Positions 35,691 to 44,942 of a stretch of 64,000 bases of DNA are shown here, in pieces. This stretch comes from Lysobacter avium (GTDB lineage: Bacteria > Pseudomonadota > Gammaproteobacteria > Xanthomonadales > Xanthomonadaceae). A program made the position numbers and the translations under genes. How positions within the stretch are numbered: the first letter of the stretch is position 1; every line of letters starts with the position of its first letter. The notes beneath the pieces were generated by a model. It did no database searches and had not been told where the DNA came from. It saw only the letters and a list, made by a program, of their open reading frames with translations. The DNA lies in the NCBI RefSeq assembly GCF_015209745.1, contig NZ_CP063657.1:1984001-2048000 (forward strand), read 5' to 3'.

Positions 35691-36326
35691 TTACTTCTGC
35701 TTCCAGCTGCCGCCGCTCTGGTACCACCAGCCGCTGCGGGCACTTTCCGCCCACTGCTTGGCGAATACCTCACGGATCTGGCTTTCCCACTCCGGGTGCC
35801 CATTGGCCACGGCCACTTCGCGATAGACGGCGTTGCGGTCGCGATTGTCCTCGGCCACCGCCTGCTGGATGCTGGCGCGATCCTTCAGCGGCAGTTTGGC
35901 CGCGTCGCGGACGACAATGGTGCCGTCGCTGGCGAAGCCCAGCGCACCGGCATCAAAACCGGCCCGCAGGGTGCTGTTGAAACGCGCCGCCATCCTGGCC
36001 TGGATCGCCTGGATGGCCGGGGTCTTGATGCTGATGTCCGGCGACTGCGCGTGGGCGCTGCCGATCCCCACCACCGCGTACAGGTCGACGCGCGAGGCCA
36101 GTTGGCGCAGCGACGAGGTGGTCCCATCGATCATCGCGGACGGACCGCCTTGCTTGTTATCGCCGGCCTCTTCCACGGGCGGGGTCGCAGTGGCTTCATC
36201 GCCGATGACCTTGTCGACAAACTCCCGCGCCGCTTCGCGCGCTTCGGCGGCGGGAAAATAAACGTTGATGGTTACGCATGCCGTGACCATCACGGCGGCA
36301 ACCGGAATTCCCATCAAACGACGCAT
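35691..36326 (-). CDS. YdbL (DUF1318) family protein with a lipoprotein N-terminus
   Basis: A 211-residue envelope protein. The C-terminal half (from about residue 100) aligns with E. coli YdbL: GALGFASDGTIVVRD, the DRNAVYREVAVANGHPEW helix and an Arg/Gly/Trp-rich ending. The N-terminus has a short signal ending in VMVTAC, a lipobox-like site, then VTINVYFPAAEA. That opening recalls the small lipoprotein YnbE of the E. coli ydbH-ynbE-ydbL operon, and no separate ynbE fits the 45-bp gap to the upstream ydbH-like gene. I chose ATG 36326, preceded by AGGAG. In E. coli, YdbL aids the YdbH-YnbE lipid bridge. Confidence 0.82.
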   Translation of the reverse strand: MRRLMGIPVAAVMVTACVTINVYFPAAEAREAAREFVDKVIGDEATATPPVEEAGDNKQGGPSAMIDGTTSSLRQLASRVDLYAVVGIGSAHAQSPDISIKTPAIQAIQARMAARFNSTLRAGFDAGALGFASDGTIVVRDAAKLPLKDRASIQQAVAEDNRDRNAVYREVAVANGHPEWESQIREVFAKQWAESARSGWWYQSGGSWKQK

Positions 36327-36371
36327 GGTGTATCTCCTGGGGGGCACCCGAAATTATGACTCGACGGTACG

Positions 36372-38465
36372 CTAGTCGACCACCGCTTTCACCTCTCCCT
36401 TGCCGACCGCGGCCAGGCGCTCGACCAGCGTCGGCCAGTCCACCCGGCGATTGAAACCCAGCACGGTCAAGCGCGGCACGCCCGAGCCTTCCACGAGCAC
36501 GAAGCCATCGCCGGCCGGTGCAAGGCCTTGCATGGTGCAGACCTCGTTGGCCAGCTTGCAGCCGATACCCAGGCGCGAGTAGCCGAAATCATCGAAGAAG
36601 CCGATCAGTTGCGATTGCAGCGAGTTCACGAACGACGCGTTGCCGACGCTGGTGAGGTCCTGGACCGCACGCTGGCTGATGCGCTGGCGCACGCCGCGGT
36701 GGCGATCGGTGACCAGCCACGCGTCGAACGCAACCGCTTCCCAGCCCACCAGCCGCAATTCGGCGATGCTGCCGTCGAGCTTGCCGCTGATGCTGCCAAA
36801 ATCGAACGCGCCGGTGAGCGCGGTGAGGTCGATGTCGTCGAGCACGATGTCGGCGGACAGGGTCGGGAGAACGCCGAAGGGACGCTCCATCGACAGTGCC
36901 GAGACACCGACCCGGCCGCCGAACAGCTGCATCTCCAGGCCACCGTCGAGGATCAGCTTTTCGTCGCGGTAGTGGGCGTCGGGAATGCTGCCGCTCAGGG
37001 TGCCGGCAAAGGCTGGCCAGTCCAGCGCTTCCGACAACCGGGCCACATCCACGTCCTCCAACGCCACGCCAAAGCGCAACGCAGCACCGTCGGCATCCAG
37101 TGGCGGTCGCAGCAGCAGGTGGTTCAGCAGCACGTTTCCGCCCAGCAGGGGGACGGCCACCGCCTCACGCAGCTGCAGGTTGCCGCCCTCGCTGCGGAAA
37201 GGCAGGCGGCCCGGCCCCAGCGCCATCCCGTGCAACGTGCCGCCACTCCAGTGCAGCGCGCTGTTGACCGGGGTGTTGGAGGACAGTTCGACATTGCCAT
37301 CCAGGCCGGCGAAGGAGAAGCGGCCATCCGCGTCCTTCAGGCTCGCCCCGGACAGGCGCAGATCGGCCTCGGCCAGCTGGCCGCCGCGCATGCGCAGGGA
37401 GCCGTCGGCAGCGCCGGCGAGCGTCATCTCTCCCAGCCCGGCCATCCCCAGCCAACCGCTGAGGTAGCCGTCCCTCAGTGGCCCCAGGTTCGGCGCGCGC
37501 ACGCTCAGGTCCAGCGCGTCCAGCTCATTGTCCGCGTTCAGCCCCGCGCTGCCTTCCACGGTGAGGATGCCCGGGTCGTTCCAGTACAGCTCCGGCAGCG
37601 CCCAGCCCTCACCCTCGTGGTGCGCGGCGCCGACGCGCAGATCGATCCGGCGCTGTTCCAGTGCGAGATACGTCGTGCCCCACAACAGCTCGCCGCCATC
37701 CAGCCGGCCCTCCACCAGGATCAGATCCGCGTCGCCCAGACGCGCATCGACGTCGATCGTTGCATCGAGATCCGCCGCGGCGATGCTGCCGTCTTCGGTA
37801 TCCAGGCCGGCACCGCGAAGCGCCACCGGACCGCTGATCCGCAGCGGCTGATCGTCAACGGCGCGCACGGTCAGGCGCGCATCAGCCTCGCCCGCACCGA
37901 TCACCGCCGCCGGCCACGCCTGCGACAGCAGGGCCTGGGTCCAGACCAGCGGAATGCGGGTCAGGTCGATCCGGGTCGCATCCGGGGCCGCGGCCTCGCG
38001 ATGCACGCCGAGCCGGCTCGCCCCGCTCGCCAGTTCGGCATCAATGTCCATCGCGTCGACCGCAATCGACAGCTGCATCGGCGCGGCACTGCCGCTGCGG
38101 ACCTCGCCGTCGCACGCCCATGCCAGGGAATCCTTGCGCTGCAGCCGGCAGCGCCAGTCCAGGTCGTCGAAAATGTAGCCCAGCGAGGGCGAATCGATCC
38201 GCCTGACCCGCAGCCGCAATTCACCGTGTCGGGCGCCGGCAGGCCAGAACAATCGCACGCTCACGTTGTCGAGTTCAGCGATCGCCGAATCGATGCGATC
38301 GATCTGCGCGGTCAGGGTGCGCGCCTGCGCATGCCCACAGGCCAGCATGAGCATGAAAGCGAGCAGTAACAGCGTCCGTGCAGCTATCCACCGAGCGCGC
38401 GCGCGTCGTCGAAACACGCCGTTCGACAGGGGCGATGGCGGCGGCGATAGTAGCGGCGCGAGCAT
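36372..38465 (-). CDS. YdbH-like AsmA-type periplasmic bridge protein
   Basis: About 697 residues. An N-terminal signal or anchor (WIAARTLLLLAFMLMLACGHAQA) is followed by a long periplasmic part of beta-rich repeats, such as DADLILVEGRLDGGELLWG and GIGAGEADARLTVRAVDDQPLRISGPVALRG in part. The C-terminus GVPRLTVLGFNRRVDWPTLVERL resembles E. coli YdbH, one of three redundant proteins (TamB, YhdP, YdbH) that carry phospholipids to the outer membrane. It is clearly shorter than E. coli YdbH. The direct downstream neighbour is the YdbL gene. I chose ATG 38465; the frame is open to 38651 but that overlaps the divergent regulator gene. Confidence 0.75.
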   Translation of the reverse strand: MLAPLLSPPPSPLSNGVFRRRARARWIAARTLLLLAFMLMLACGHAQARTLTAQIDRIDSAIAELDNVSVRLFWPAGARHGELRLRVRRIDSPSLGYIFDDLDWRCRLQRKDSLAWACDGEVRSGSAAPMQLSIAVDAMDIDAELASGASRLGVHREAAAPDATRIDLTRIPLVWTQALLSQAWPAAVIGAGEADARLTVRAVDDQPLRISGPVALRGAGLDTEDGSIAAADLDATIDVDARLGDADLILVEGRLDGGELLWGTTYLALEQRRIDLRVGAAHHEGEGWALPELYWNDPGILTVEGSAGLNADNELDALDLSVRAPNLGPLRDGYLSGWLGMAGLGEMTLAGAADGSLRMRGGQLAEADLRLSGASLKDADGRFSFAGLDGNVELSSNTPVNSALHWSGGTLHGMALGPGRLPFRSEGGNLQLREAVAVPLLGGNVLLNHLLLRPPLDADGAALRFGVALEDVDVARLSEALDWPAFAGTLSGSIPDAHYRDEKLILDGGLEMQLFGGRVGVSALSMERPFGVLPTLSADIVLDDIDLTALTGAFDFGSISGKLDGSIAELRLVGWEAVAFDAWLVTDRHRGVRQRISQRAVQDLTSVGNASFVNSLQSQLIGFFDDFGYSRLGIGCKLANEVCTMQGLAPAGDGFVLVEGSGVPRLTVLGFNRRVDWPTLVERLAAVGKGEVKAVVD

Positions 38466-38499
38466 CGTTGCAGCATACCCAGCGGAGCCAGTGATTCCG

Positions 38500-39246
38500 A
38501 TGAACGAACCACGCGGACTGCCTCGAATCCTGCTGGTGGAGGACGAGCCGACGAGTGCCGCCTTCCTCGCCACAGCCGCGCGCGAGACCCCGGCGAAGGT
38601 CGATATCGCTGCGGACGTGGCAACCGGGCTCGCCATGGGTCGCAGTAACACCTACCAGTTGTGGATGTTCGACGCCACGCTTCCCGACGGCAGCGGGAGT
38701 GAACTCCTGCGTCGGCTCCGGACTGACGCGCCGGGGGTACCGGCGATTGCGCACACCGCCAGCGACGATCCCTCGCAACTGGCTGCTCTGGCCGCCGCCG
38801 GCTTCATCGAGGTGTTGCGCAAGCCGCTGCCGACGGCAGAAGTGCAGGCCGCGGTGCGCCGCGCGTTGGGCTTGCCGGCGCGATCTGCCGCCACGGAGCC
38901 TCGCACCGCGGACGCAGCGCCTCCGCTGTGGGACGATCGCGCCGCCGCGGTCGCGCTCAATGGCAATGACGAGCATGTCGCCACCTTGCGCGGCTTGTTC
39001 CTCGACGAGTTGCCGCAGGCCTGCGAGCGGATCGCCGGCGCTGCGCGCGCCGGCAATTTCGACACGGTCGGTGCCGAGTTGCACCGGCTGCGCGCCAGTT
39101 GCGGGTTCGTGGGCGCCGCGAAACTGGGCACCGTGGTGAAACTGCTGCAAGGCGATCCGTCCAGCCGCGTCTTGATGGAGACCTTCCAGGAGGCGGCGCA
39201 GGAGACTCTGAACCGACCGCCGGTGGCGACCGCAGCCGGCAGCTAG
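38500..39246 (+). CDS. Receiver-Hpt fusion protein
   Basis: A 248-residue two-domain phosphorelay protein. The N-terminal CheY-like receiver (about 8-122) has the acidic pair Glu14/Asp15, phospho-acceptor Asp58 in MFDATLPDG, Thr/Ser switch region HTASDD and Lys108 in LRKPLP. The C-terminal Hpt domain (about 155-240) has its histidine at 195 in [13 protein letters not shown], close to the family HxLKG pattern. No histidine kinase gene or output domain is nearby, so its partners are unknown. I chose ATG 38500; GTG 38491 is an alternative start. Its stop shares CTAG with the recO stop on the other strand. Confidence 0.85.
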   Translation: MNEPRGLPRILLVEDEPTSAAFLATAARETPAKVDIAADVATGLAMGRSNTYQLWMFDATLPDGSGSELLRRLRTDAPGVPAIAHTASDDPSQLAALAAAGFIEVLRKPLPTAEVQAAVRRALGLPARSAATEPRTADAAPPLWDDRAAAVALNGNDEHVATLRGLFLDELPQACERIAGAARAGNFDTVGAELHRLRASCGFVGAAKLGTVVKLLQGDPSSRVLMETFQEAAQETLNRPPVATAAGS

Positions 39247-39977
39247 TCGGGCGTCGACCCGCGAATGGGCATGCCCGCAAGCATTTCCCAGGACTTGAGG
39301 CCGCGCGGGCCCAGATGGTGGGCGAGCACCGTGCGCAGGACGCGCCGCAGGCCGGGCAGGTCCTCCGCATCGGGCACGCCGTCGCTCGCCAGGCACAGCA
39401 GGCCCCGCCCGGACGCCGCACGGCTGCGATCCCCATGGCCACGGTCGCTAAGCACCCGCTGCGGCCCCTGCTCCGGATCGACCCGATAACGCGCGGCCGG
39501 ATCGATGGGATCGCCCTCGCCGTCCTGGCTCCAGTCAAACCCCACACCCAACGCTTCCAGCAGGTCGCGCTCGAAGCGGCGCAGGGTCCAGGCCAGCGGC
39601 GCCTCGGCACGCAGGCGCTCGCGGGTCACCGCGTAGGCAACGAACAGGTCCGGCTGGGGTTCGCCACGCGGCGTCAGCCGCAAGGTCAGCTCGTTGATGT
39701 AGAAGCCGGCCAGCATTGCGTCGCCGATCAGGCGCGGCGCCGCATCAAGCGCCTCCGCCGATCGCAATTGCGCCAGCTCGCCCTGTTGCACGGCGTCGAG
39801 ACGGATCGACTGCAAGGGCTGCAGGGCGGCACGCAGGGGATGGCGCTTGGCCCCACGCACGCCACGAGCGACCAGGCCGATGCGGCCGTGGTTCGCACTG
39901 AGCACCTCGACCAGCAGGCTCGTTTCGCGCCAGGCCCGCGCATGCAGCACAAAGGCAGGCTCATCACTCAGGCGCAT
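39243..39977 (-). CDS. recO: DNA repair protein RecO
   Basis: RecO works with RecR to load RecA onto SSB-coated gaps and anneals strands. The 244-residue protein has an N-terminal OB fold ([31 protein letters not shown], in part) and a helical C-terminal domain with YINELTLRL and [17 protein letters not shown]. It is the last gene of the lepB-DUF4845-rnc-era-recO run, a conserved proteobacterial order. It converges with the receiver-Hpt gene. Confidence 0.94.
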   Translation of the reverse strand: MRLSDEPAFVLHARAWRETSLLVEVLSANHGRIGLVARGVRGAKRHPLRAALQPLQSIRLDAVQQGELAQLRSAEALDAAPRLIGDAMLAGFYINELTLRLTPRGEPQPDLFVAYAVTRERLRAEAPLAWTLRRFERDLLEALGVGFDWSQDGEGDPIDPAARYRVDPEQGPQRVLSDRGHGDRSRAASGRGLLCLASDGVPDAEDLPGLRRVLRTVLAHHLGPRGLKSWEMLAGMPIRGSTPD

Positions 39978-40025
39978 GGCTGCAGATCCGGCGCCGCGTG
40001 GCCATTGCGGCCGCGGCGCAGCGGG

Positions 40026-40931
40026 CTATTCGTGGTAGCCGAAGGCGCGCAGCGCAGCTTCATCGTCCGACCAACCCTCGCGGACCTTGACCCAGGTTTC
40101 CAGGAATACCTTGGAACCGAACAGCTGCTCCATCTGGACCCGTGCGCGCGCGCCGATCTCGCGCAGGCGCTCGCCCCCCTTGCCGATCACGATCGCCTTC
40201 TGGCCGTCGCGCTCGACCCAGATGACCGCGCCGATCCGCAGCAGCTTGCCGTCGACGATGAAGCGCTCGATCTCGACCGTAGTCGCGTAGGGGAGCTCAT
40301 CACCCAGTTGACGCATCAGCTGTTCACGGACCATCTCGCCCGCGAGGAAGCGCTGGCTCTTGTCGGTGATCTCGTCTTCTTCGTAGATGGCCGCCTGCTC
40401 GGGCATCAGGCCGAGCAACTGCTTGACCAGCGCCTCCAGCCCCTTGCGCTTGAGCGCGGAGACCGGGTGCACGCCGGCGAAATCGCGCCCCTCGGACACC
40501 TTCGCCAGATACGGCAGCAGCTCGGTCTTGTCCTTCAGGCGATCGACCTGGTTGACCACCAGGACCACCGGCACGCCGGCGTGGTGCAGCGCCTGATAGG
40601 CGAACGTGTCCGCGTCCTCCCACTTGCCGGCACGGACGACCAGCATCGCCGCGTCCACGCCTTCCAGCGCCCCGCGTGCGGCCCGGTTCATCCAGCGGTG
40701 CATGGCGGTCGCGGTCGACTTGCCCTGGTCCTGGTGCAGCCCGGGGGTATCGACCAGCAGCAGTTGCCCGTCGGGGAATGACGCGATGCCGAGCAAGCGG
40801 TGGCGGGTGGTCTGCGGCCGCGAGGAGACGATGCTCACCTTGGCGCCGACGAGGGCGTTGGTCAGGGTGGATTTGCCGACGTTGGGCCGGCCGATGACGG
40901 CGACGTGGCCGCTGCGGTGCGTAGGGTTCAT
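40026..40931 (-). CDS. era: GTPase Era
   Basis: Ribosome-assembly GTPase that binds the 3' end of 16S rRNA. G1 is GRPNVGKST (residues 14-22), G3 is DTPG, and G4 is NQVD. The C-terminal KH domain contains [29 protein letters not shown] (GxxG is GKGG). Length 301 is normal. It is 48 bp from recO and 73 bp from rnc. Confidence 0.97.
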   Translation of the reverse strand: MNPTHRSGHVAVIGRPNVGKSTLTNALVGAKVSIVSSRPQTTRHRLLGIASFPDGQLLLVDTPGLHQDQGKSTATAMHRWMNRAARGALEGVDAAMLVVRAGKWEDADTFAYQALHHAGVPVVLVVNQVDRLKDKTELLPYLAKVSEGRDFAGVHPVSALKRKGLEALVKQLLGLMPEQAAIYEEDEITDKSQRFLAGEMVREQLMRQLGDELPYATTVEIERFIVDGKLLRIGAVIWVERDGQKAIVIGKGGERLREIGARARVQMEQLFGSKVFLETWVKVREGWSDDEAALRAFGYHE

Positions 40932-41004
40932 CGGGTGATTGTAGTGGCTGGCGGCGGAACCGCGGGCAACGGCGGTGCTTTGACCCGTGATCGTCTGACC
41001 GCGC

Positions 41005-41664
41005 CTATTGAACGCCGATTGCAGCCAGCGCCGACTCCGCGGCCACCTGCTCTGCCGCGCGACGCGAGTGGCCTTCGCCTTCGGTCACCAGCGCCGGGCT
41101 GCCCAGGGTGCAGATTACCCGGAACACCTTGGCGTGCTCCTCGCCTGTTTCGGCCACCAGCTCGTATACCGGCAAGGGCTTCTGGCGGCCCTGCAGCCAC
41201 TCCTGCAGGCGGGTCTTGGCGTCCTTGCCGACCTTGTGCGGCGGCGGCAGCGCGCCCATGGGCTCGGCAAACCACGGCACCACCACCGCGCGGCAGGCTT
41301 CGAAGCCGGCGTCCAGATAGATTGCCGCGATGACCGCCTCCAGCGCATCGGCAAGGATCGAGTCGCGACGATGGCCGCCGGTCTTCATCTCCCCCGGCCC
41401 CATCGTCAGGCGCTCGCCCAGTGCCAGGGCGCGGGCGACCGTCGCCAGTGAGGACTCGCGCACCAGCTCGGCGCGGCCGCGGGTCAACGCACCTTCGTCA
41501 GCGCCCGGCCAGTGCCGGTAGAGCGCCTCGGCGATGAACAGGTTGACCAGTCCGTCGCCGAGGAACTCCAGGCGCTCGTTGTGCGGCGATCCCGCACTGC
41601 GATGGGTCAGCGCCCGGGCCAGCAGCGCAGGCTCGGCAAACGTGTGGCCGATGAGGTCCTTCAC
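41005..41664 (-). CDS. rnc: Ribonuclease III
   Basis: Double-strand-specific endoribonuclease for rRNA processing. The signature is seen as [14 protein letters not shown], where the family more often has FLGDSVL. The second catalytic block is [19 protein letters not shown], and the C-terminal dsRNA-binding domain begins at [11 protein letters not shown] chose the GTG at 41664 (VKDLIGHTF), 13 bp after the DUF4845 gene. The frame continues upstream through that gene, but those residues do not match the family. The resulting 219 residues fit RNase III. Confidence 0.93.
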   Translation of the reverse strand: MKDLIGHTFAEPALLARALTHRSAGSPHNERLEFLGDGLVNLFIAEALYRHWPGADEGALTRGRAELVRESSLATVARALALGERLTMGPGEMKTGGHRRDSILADALEAVIAAIYLDAGFEACRAVVVPWFAEPMGALPPPHKVGKDAKTRLQEWLQGRQKPLPVYELVAETGEEHAKVFRVICTLGSPALVTEGEGHSRRAAEQVAAESALAAIGVQ

Positions 41665-41677
41665 CGGCGCGCGACGC

Positions 41678-42058
41678 TCAATAGCCGGCACCACCGCGAC
41701 GCAGTTCCTTCTCGGTGCTGAAATTGCCGACCACATCGAGGTTGGCGATCAGCGGCTTGCGCACCTCGTAATCGACGGTGATCAGGTAGCCCGCATCCTT
41801 GCGCACGACCTTGATGTCGGCCGGCTTGACGTTCTCGGAGTAGTTGATGTTCATGCGGCGGAAAAACATGTCCTTGATCCGCGCGGGGGTCTCGTCGACC
41901 ACGCCCGGCTCCTTGGCGATCCCTTCCAGGGACTGCTTGACGGCGTAGTACTCGGTGTACATCGGGATGACCTTCATGCCCATGTAGATGAACACCCCGG
42001 CCACGCCGAGCACGATGATGAAACCGACCAAGGTGATGCCGCTTTGTGCACGCTTCAT
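41678..42058 (-). CDS. DUF4845 membrane protein
   Basis: A 126-residue protein beginning [25 protein letters not shown] (cited in part), which resembles a type IV pilin-like N-terminal helix (charged start, then a hydrophobic anchor). The rest ([20 protein letters not shown], then [18 protein letters not shown]) is the DUF4845 pattern. The function is unknown, but the gene is regularly found between lepB and rnc in gammaproteobacteria, as here. I chose ATG 42058, preceded by GGGGAGC. Confidence 0.85.
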   Translation of the reverse strand: MKRAQSGITLVGFIIVLGVAGVFIYMGMKVIPMYTEYYAVKQSLEGIAKEPGVVDETPARIKDMFFRRMNINYSENVKPADIKVVRKDAGYLITVDYEVRKPLIANLDVVGNFSTEKELRRGGAGY

Positions 42059-42152
42059 ATCGAATTGCTCCCCAGTGATTAGTCCAGCGCGCACCGTCAA
42101 TGACACGCGCAAATCCGCTTCATGCAGCCGCCCGCCCGATGGCCGCACGCCC

Positions 42153-42175
42153 GCCGCTGCATGCCCCGCAGCGGC
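42153..42175 (-). other. Hairpin between DUF4845 and lepB genes
   Basis: GCCGCTGC (42153-42160) pairs perfectly with GCAGCGGC (42168-42175) over a 7-nt loop. It lies in the 141-bp gap after lepB. No U-tract follows on either strand, so it may be an RNA processing or stability element rather than a terminator. Confidence 0.4.
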
Positions 42176-42199
42176 GCCCTACAGCCGTACGCCCCGTTG

Positions 42200-42985
42200 C
42201 TAGCGAATCCGCTCGCCGACCCGGGAGAAGTCCACCCCGCCGTCGAAATTCATCCAGATCAGGAACGCCTTGCCGCGCAGGTTCTGCTCCGGCAGGGTGC
42301 CCCAATAGCGGCTGTCTTCGCTGTTGTCGCGATTGTCCCCCATCACGAAATACTGGCCTTCCGGCACCGTCCACTCACCCTCGGCAGGATCGCGGAACGG
42401 CAGTCCCGTGCGCTCCAGCACCAGGTGCGTGCGATCACCCACCTGCTCACGCAGCTCGGTGGCACCGGTCATCTCCGAGCCGTTGCCACGTCCCTGATAC
42501 GGGCCGATCTCTTCATACACCATCGGCGTGCCGTTGACGAAGACCTGGTTGTCGCGATAGCCGATGCGATCGCCGGGCAAACCCATCACGCGCTTGATCC
42601 AGTCCTGGTCGGGATGGTGCGGCGGCCGGAACACCACGACGTCACCGCGCTGTGGCTCGCCGATGCCAACCACCTTCTTGTTCGTGATCGGCAGGCGCAG
42701 GCCGTAGGAGAACTTGTTGACCAGGATGAAGTCGCCGGTCAACAGCGTCGGCATCATCGAATTGGACGGAATCCGGAAGGGTTCGGCGATGAAGCTGCGC
42801 AACACCAGCACCGCCAGCAGCACTGGGAAGAACGCCTTGGCGTAGTCCACGTACCAGGGCTCGCTGCCGTCATCGAGCAGGCCGCGGTAGTCGGCGCGGC
42901 GCCTTGCCAGCACCAGCTTGTCCAGCAGCCAGATCAGCCCGGAGGCGAGGGTAAGCGCCACCAGGGCAATTTCGAACCAACGCAT
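42200..42985 (-). CDS. lepB: Signal peptidase I
   Basis: Membrane serine protease that cleaves Sec and Tat signal peptides. Two N-terminal membrane segments (about 6-22 and 52-65) precede the catalytic domain. The catalytic Ser76 is in IPSNSMMPTL and Lys131 in DWIKRVMGLPGD. The conserved box MGDNRDNSEDSRYWG is also present. Length 261. It follows lepA by 46 bp, the usual order. Confidence 0.96.
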   Translation of the reverse strand: MRWFEIALVALTLASGLIWLLDKLVLARRRADYRGLLDDGSEPWYVDYAKAFFPVLLAVLVLRSFIAEPFRIPSNSMMPTLLTGDFILVNKFSYGLRLPITNKKVVGIGEPQRGDVVVFRPPHHPDQDWIKRVMGLPGDRIGYRDNQVFVNGTPMVYEEIGPYQGRGNGSEMTGATELREQVGDRTHLVLERTGLPFRDPAEGEWTVPEGQYFVMGDNRDNSEDSRYWGTLPEQNLRGKAFLIWMNFDGGVDFSRVGERIR

Positions 42986-43031
42986 GGTTTTTCCTTGTTG
43001 TGCTTCGTTGACGACTGCTGACGGCTGACGC

Positions 43032-44825
43032 TTACTTGTTGTCCTGCTGCAGGACCGCCAGGAACGCTTCCTGCGGGATTTCCACGTTGCCGACCTGCTT
43101 CATGCGCTTCTTGCCGGCCTTCTGTTTCTCGAGCAGTTTCTTCTTGCGCGAAATGTCGCCACCGTAGCACTTGGCCAGCACGTTCTTGCGCATCGCCTTG
43201 ACCGTGCTGCGCGAGATGATCTGCGAGCCGACCGCAGCCTGGATCGCCACGTCGAACATCTGGCGTGGGATCAGTTCGCGCATCTTCTCGCAGATCTCCC
43301 GGCCACGGCGATCGGCATGCGCGCGGTGGGTGATGATGCTCAGCGCATCGACCTTGTCGCCGTTGATCAGCGTATCAACGCGCACGAACGGGCCGGCCTG
43401 GAAGCGCTCGAACTGGTAGTCCAGCGAGGCGTAACCCCGCGAAACCGACTTCAGGCGGTCGAAGAAGTCCAGCACCACCTCGCTCATCGGCAACTCGTAG
43501 CTGATCTGGACCTGGCTGCCCATGTAGGTGATCCCGAGTTGGTTGCCGCGCTTCTCCTCGCACAGGGTGATCACGTTGCCAACGTAATCGGGCGGGGTGA
43601 GGATATTGGCGCGGATGATCGGCTCGCGGATCTCCTCGGTCAGGTTCGCCGCCGGCAGTTTGGCCGGGTTGTCCAGCGAAACGATGGTCCCGTCCGTCTT
43701 GAGCACTTCATAGACGACGGTCGGCGCGGTGCTGATGAGGTTGAGATCGTACTCGCGCTCCAGGCGCTCCTGCACGATTTCCATGTGCAGCATGCCCAGG
43801 AAGCCGCAACGGAAACCGAAGCCCATGGCCTCGGAGGATTCGGGTTCGAAGCGCAACGCGGCGTCGTTCAGGCGCAGCTTGTCCAGCGCCTCGCGCAGGT
43901 CAGGGTAGTCGTCCGCATCGACCGGAAACAGGCCGGCGAACACGCGCGGCTGCATTTCCTGGAAGCCCGGGAGCGGTGAAGGCGCGGGATCGGCGAGCAG
44001 CGTCAGGGTGTCACCGACCGGCGCGCCATGGACGTCCTTGATGCTGGCATTGATCCAGCCCACCTCACCGGCGCGCAGGATCGGCATGTCCTTGCGCTTG
44101 GGGGTGAACACACCGACCTTGTCAACCAGATGCCAGCGGCCGGTCGACATGACGAGGATCTTGTCACCGGGCTTGATCTCGCCCTGCATCACCCGCACCA
44201 GCGAGACGACGCCCAGATAATTGTCGAACCACGAATCGATGATCAGCGCCTGCAGCTTGTCGGTATCGCGCGGTTTGGGCGGCGGGATGCGGGTGACGAT
44301 TGCCTCCAGCACTTCCTCCACGTTGAGGCCGGTCTTGGCGCTGATGGCCACCGCGTCGCTGGCATCGATGCCGATGACCGCTTCGATCTCTTCCTTCGCG
44401 CGCTCGACATCGGCCGTGGGCAGGTCGATCTTGTTGATCACCGGAATCACTTCCAGGCCCTGCTCGACGGCGGTGTAGCAGTTGGCCACCGATTGCGCCT
44501 CAACGCCCTGGGCGGCATCCACCACCAGCAGTGCACCCTCGCAGGCCGCCAGCGAGCGGCTGACCTCGTAGCTGAAGTCGACGTGGCCCGGCGTGTCGAT
44601 GAAGTTCAGGTGATAGGTCTTGCCATCGCGCGCGGTGTAGGGAACCGACACCGACTGCGACTTGATGGTGATGCCCCGCTCGCGCTCGATCGGGTTGTTG
44701 TCCAGGACCTGGGACTCCATCTCGCGGGCCGTCAGGCCACCGCACATCTGGATCAGGCGGTCGGCCAGGGTCGACTTGCCATGGTCGACGTGGGCAATGA
44801 TGGAGAAGTTGCGGATCTGCTGCAT
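43032..44825 (-). CDS. lepA: Elongation factor 4 (LepA)
   Basis: Translational GTPase that acts on stalled or initiating ribosomes. G1 is [10 protein letters not shown]3 DTPGHVD and G4 NKID. Domains II and III and the unique C-terminal domain ([16 protein letters not shown]) follow. The 597-residue length is typical. It is preceded by a 117-bp gap holding a candidate extended -10 promoter (44867-44875). Confidence 0.97.
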   Translation of the reverse strand: MQQIRNFSIIAHVDHGKSTLADRLIQMCGGLTAREMESQVLDNNPIERERGITIKSQSVSVPYTARDGKTYHLNFIDTPGHVDFSYEVSRSLAACEGALLVVDAAQGVEAQSVANCYTAVEQGLEVIPVINKIDLPTADVERAKEEIEAVIGIDASDAVAISAKTGLNVEEVLEAIVTRIPPPKPRDTDKLQALIIDSWFDNYLGVVSLVRVMQGEIKPGDKILVMSTGRWHLVDKVGVFTPKRKDMPILRAGEVGWINASIKDVHGAPVGDTLTLLADPAPSPLPGFQEMQPRVFAGLFPVDADDYPDLREALDKLRLNDAALRFEPESSEAMGFGFRCGFLGMLHMEIVQERLEREYDLNLISTAPTVVYEVLKTDGTIVSLDNPAKLPAANLTEEIREPIIRANILTPPDYVGNVITLCEEKRGNQLGITYMGSQVQISYELPMSEVVLDFFDRLKSVSRGYASLDYQFERFQAGPFVRVDTLINGDKVDALSIITHRAHADRRGREICEKMRELIPRQMFDVAIQAAVGSQIISRSTVKAMRKNVLAKCYGGDISRKKKLLEKQKAGKKRMKQVGNVEIPQEAFLAVLQQDNK

Positions 44826-44866
44826 GCGGTCGGCGATGGGCCCGGGGCCAGTTAAGTCAACACGCG

Positions 44867-44875
44867 ATTATCGCA
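44867..44875 (-). promoter_or_regulatory. Candidate extended -10 promoter for lepA-lepB
   Basis: On the minus strand TGCGATAAT gives a TGn extension with -10 GATAAT. The start codon of lepA is 42 bp downstream. No good -35 is seen, consistent with an extended -10 promoter. It would allow lepA transcription separate from the sigma-E operon upstream. Confidence 0.45.
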
Positions 44876-44883
44876 TAAGCGCT

Positions 44884-44918
44884 CCCGCCCTCCGCGGCCA
44901 TGATGCCGCAGGGGCGGG
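44884..44918 (-). other. Strong hairpin between mucD and lepA
   Basis: The arms cccgccc (44884-44890) and ggcggg (44913-44918) plus inner arms gcggc (44894-44898) and gccgc (44105 offset: 44905-44909) make a long GC stem 24 bp after the mucD stop. No T-run follows on the minus strand, so it is not a classical intrinsic terminator. It may protect the 3' end of the rpoE-rseA-mucD message. Confidence 0.4.
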
Positions 44919-44942
44919 AAGCGGGATGCAGCTGCCGCGGGC

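Noticed and set aside
44884-44918. Intrinsic terminator after mucD
   Set aside because: The stem is strong but no T-run follows on the minus strand, so I list it only as a hairpin.
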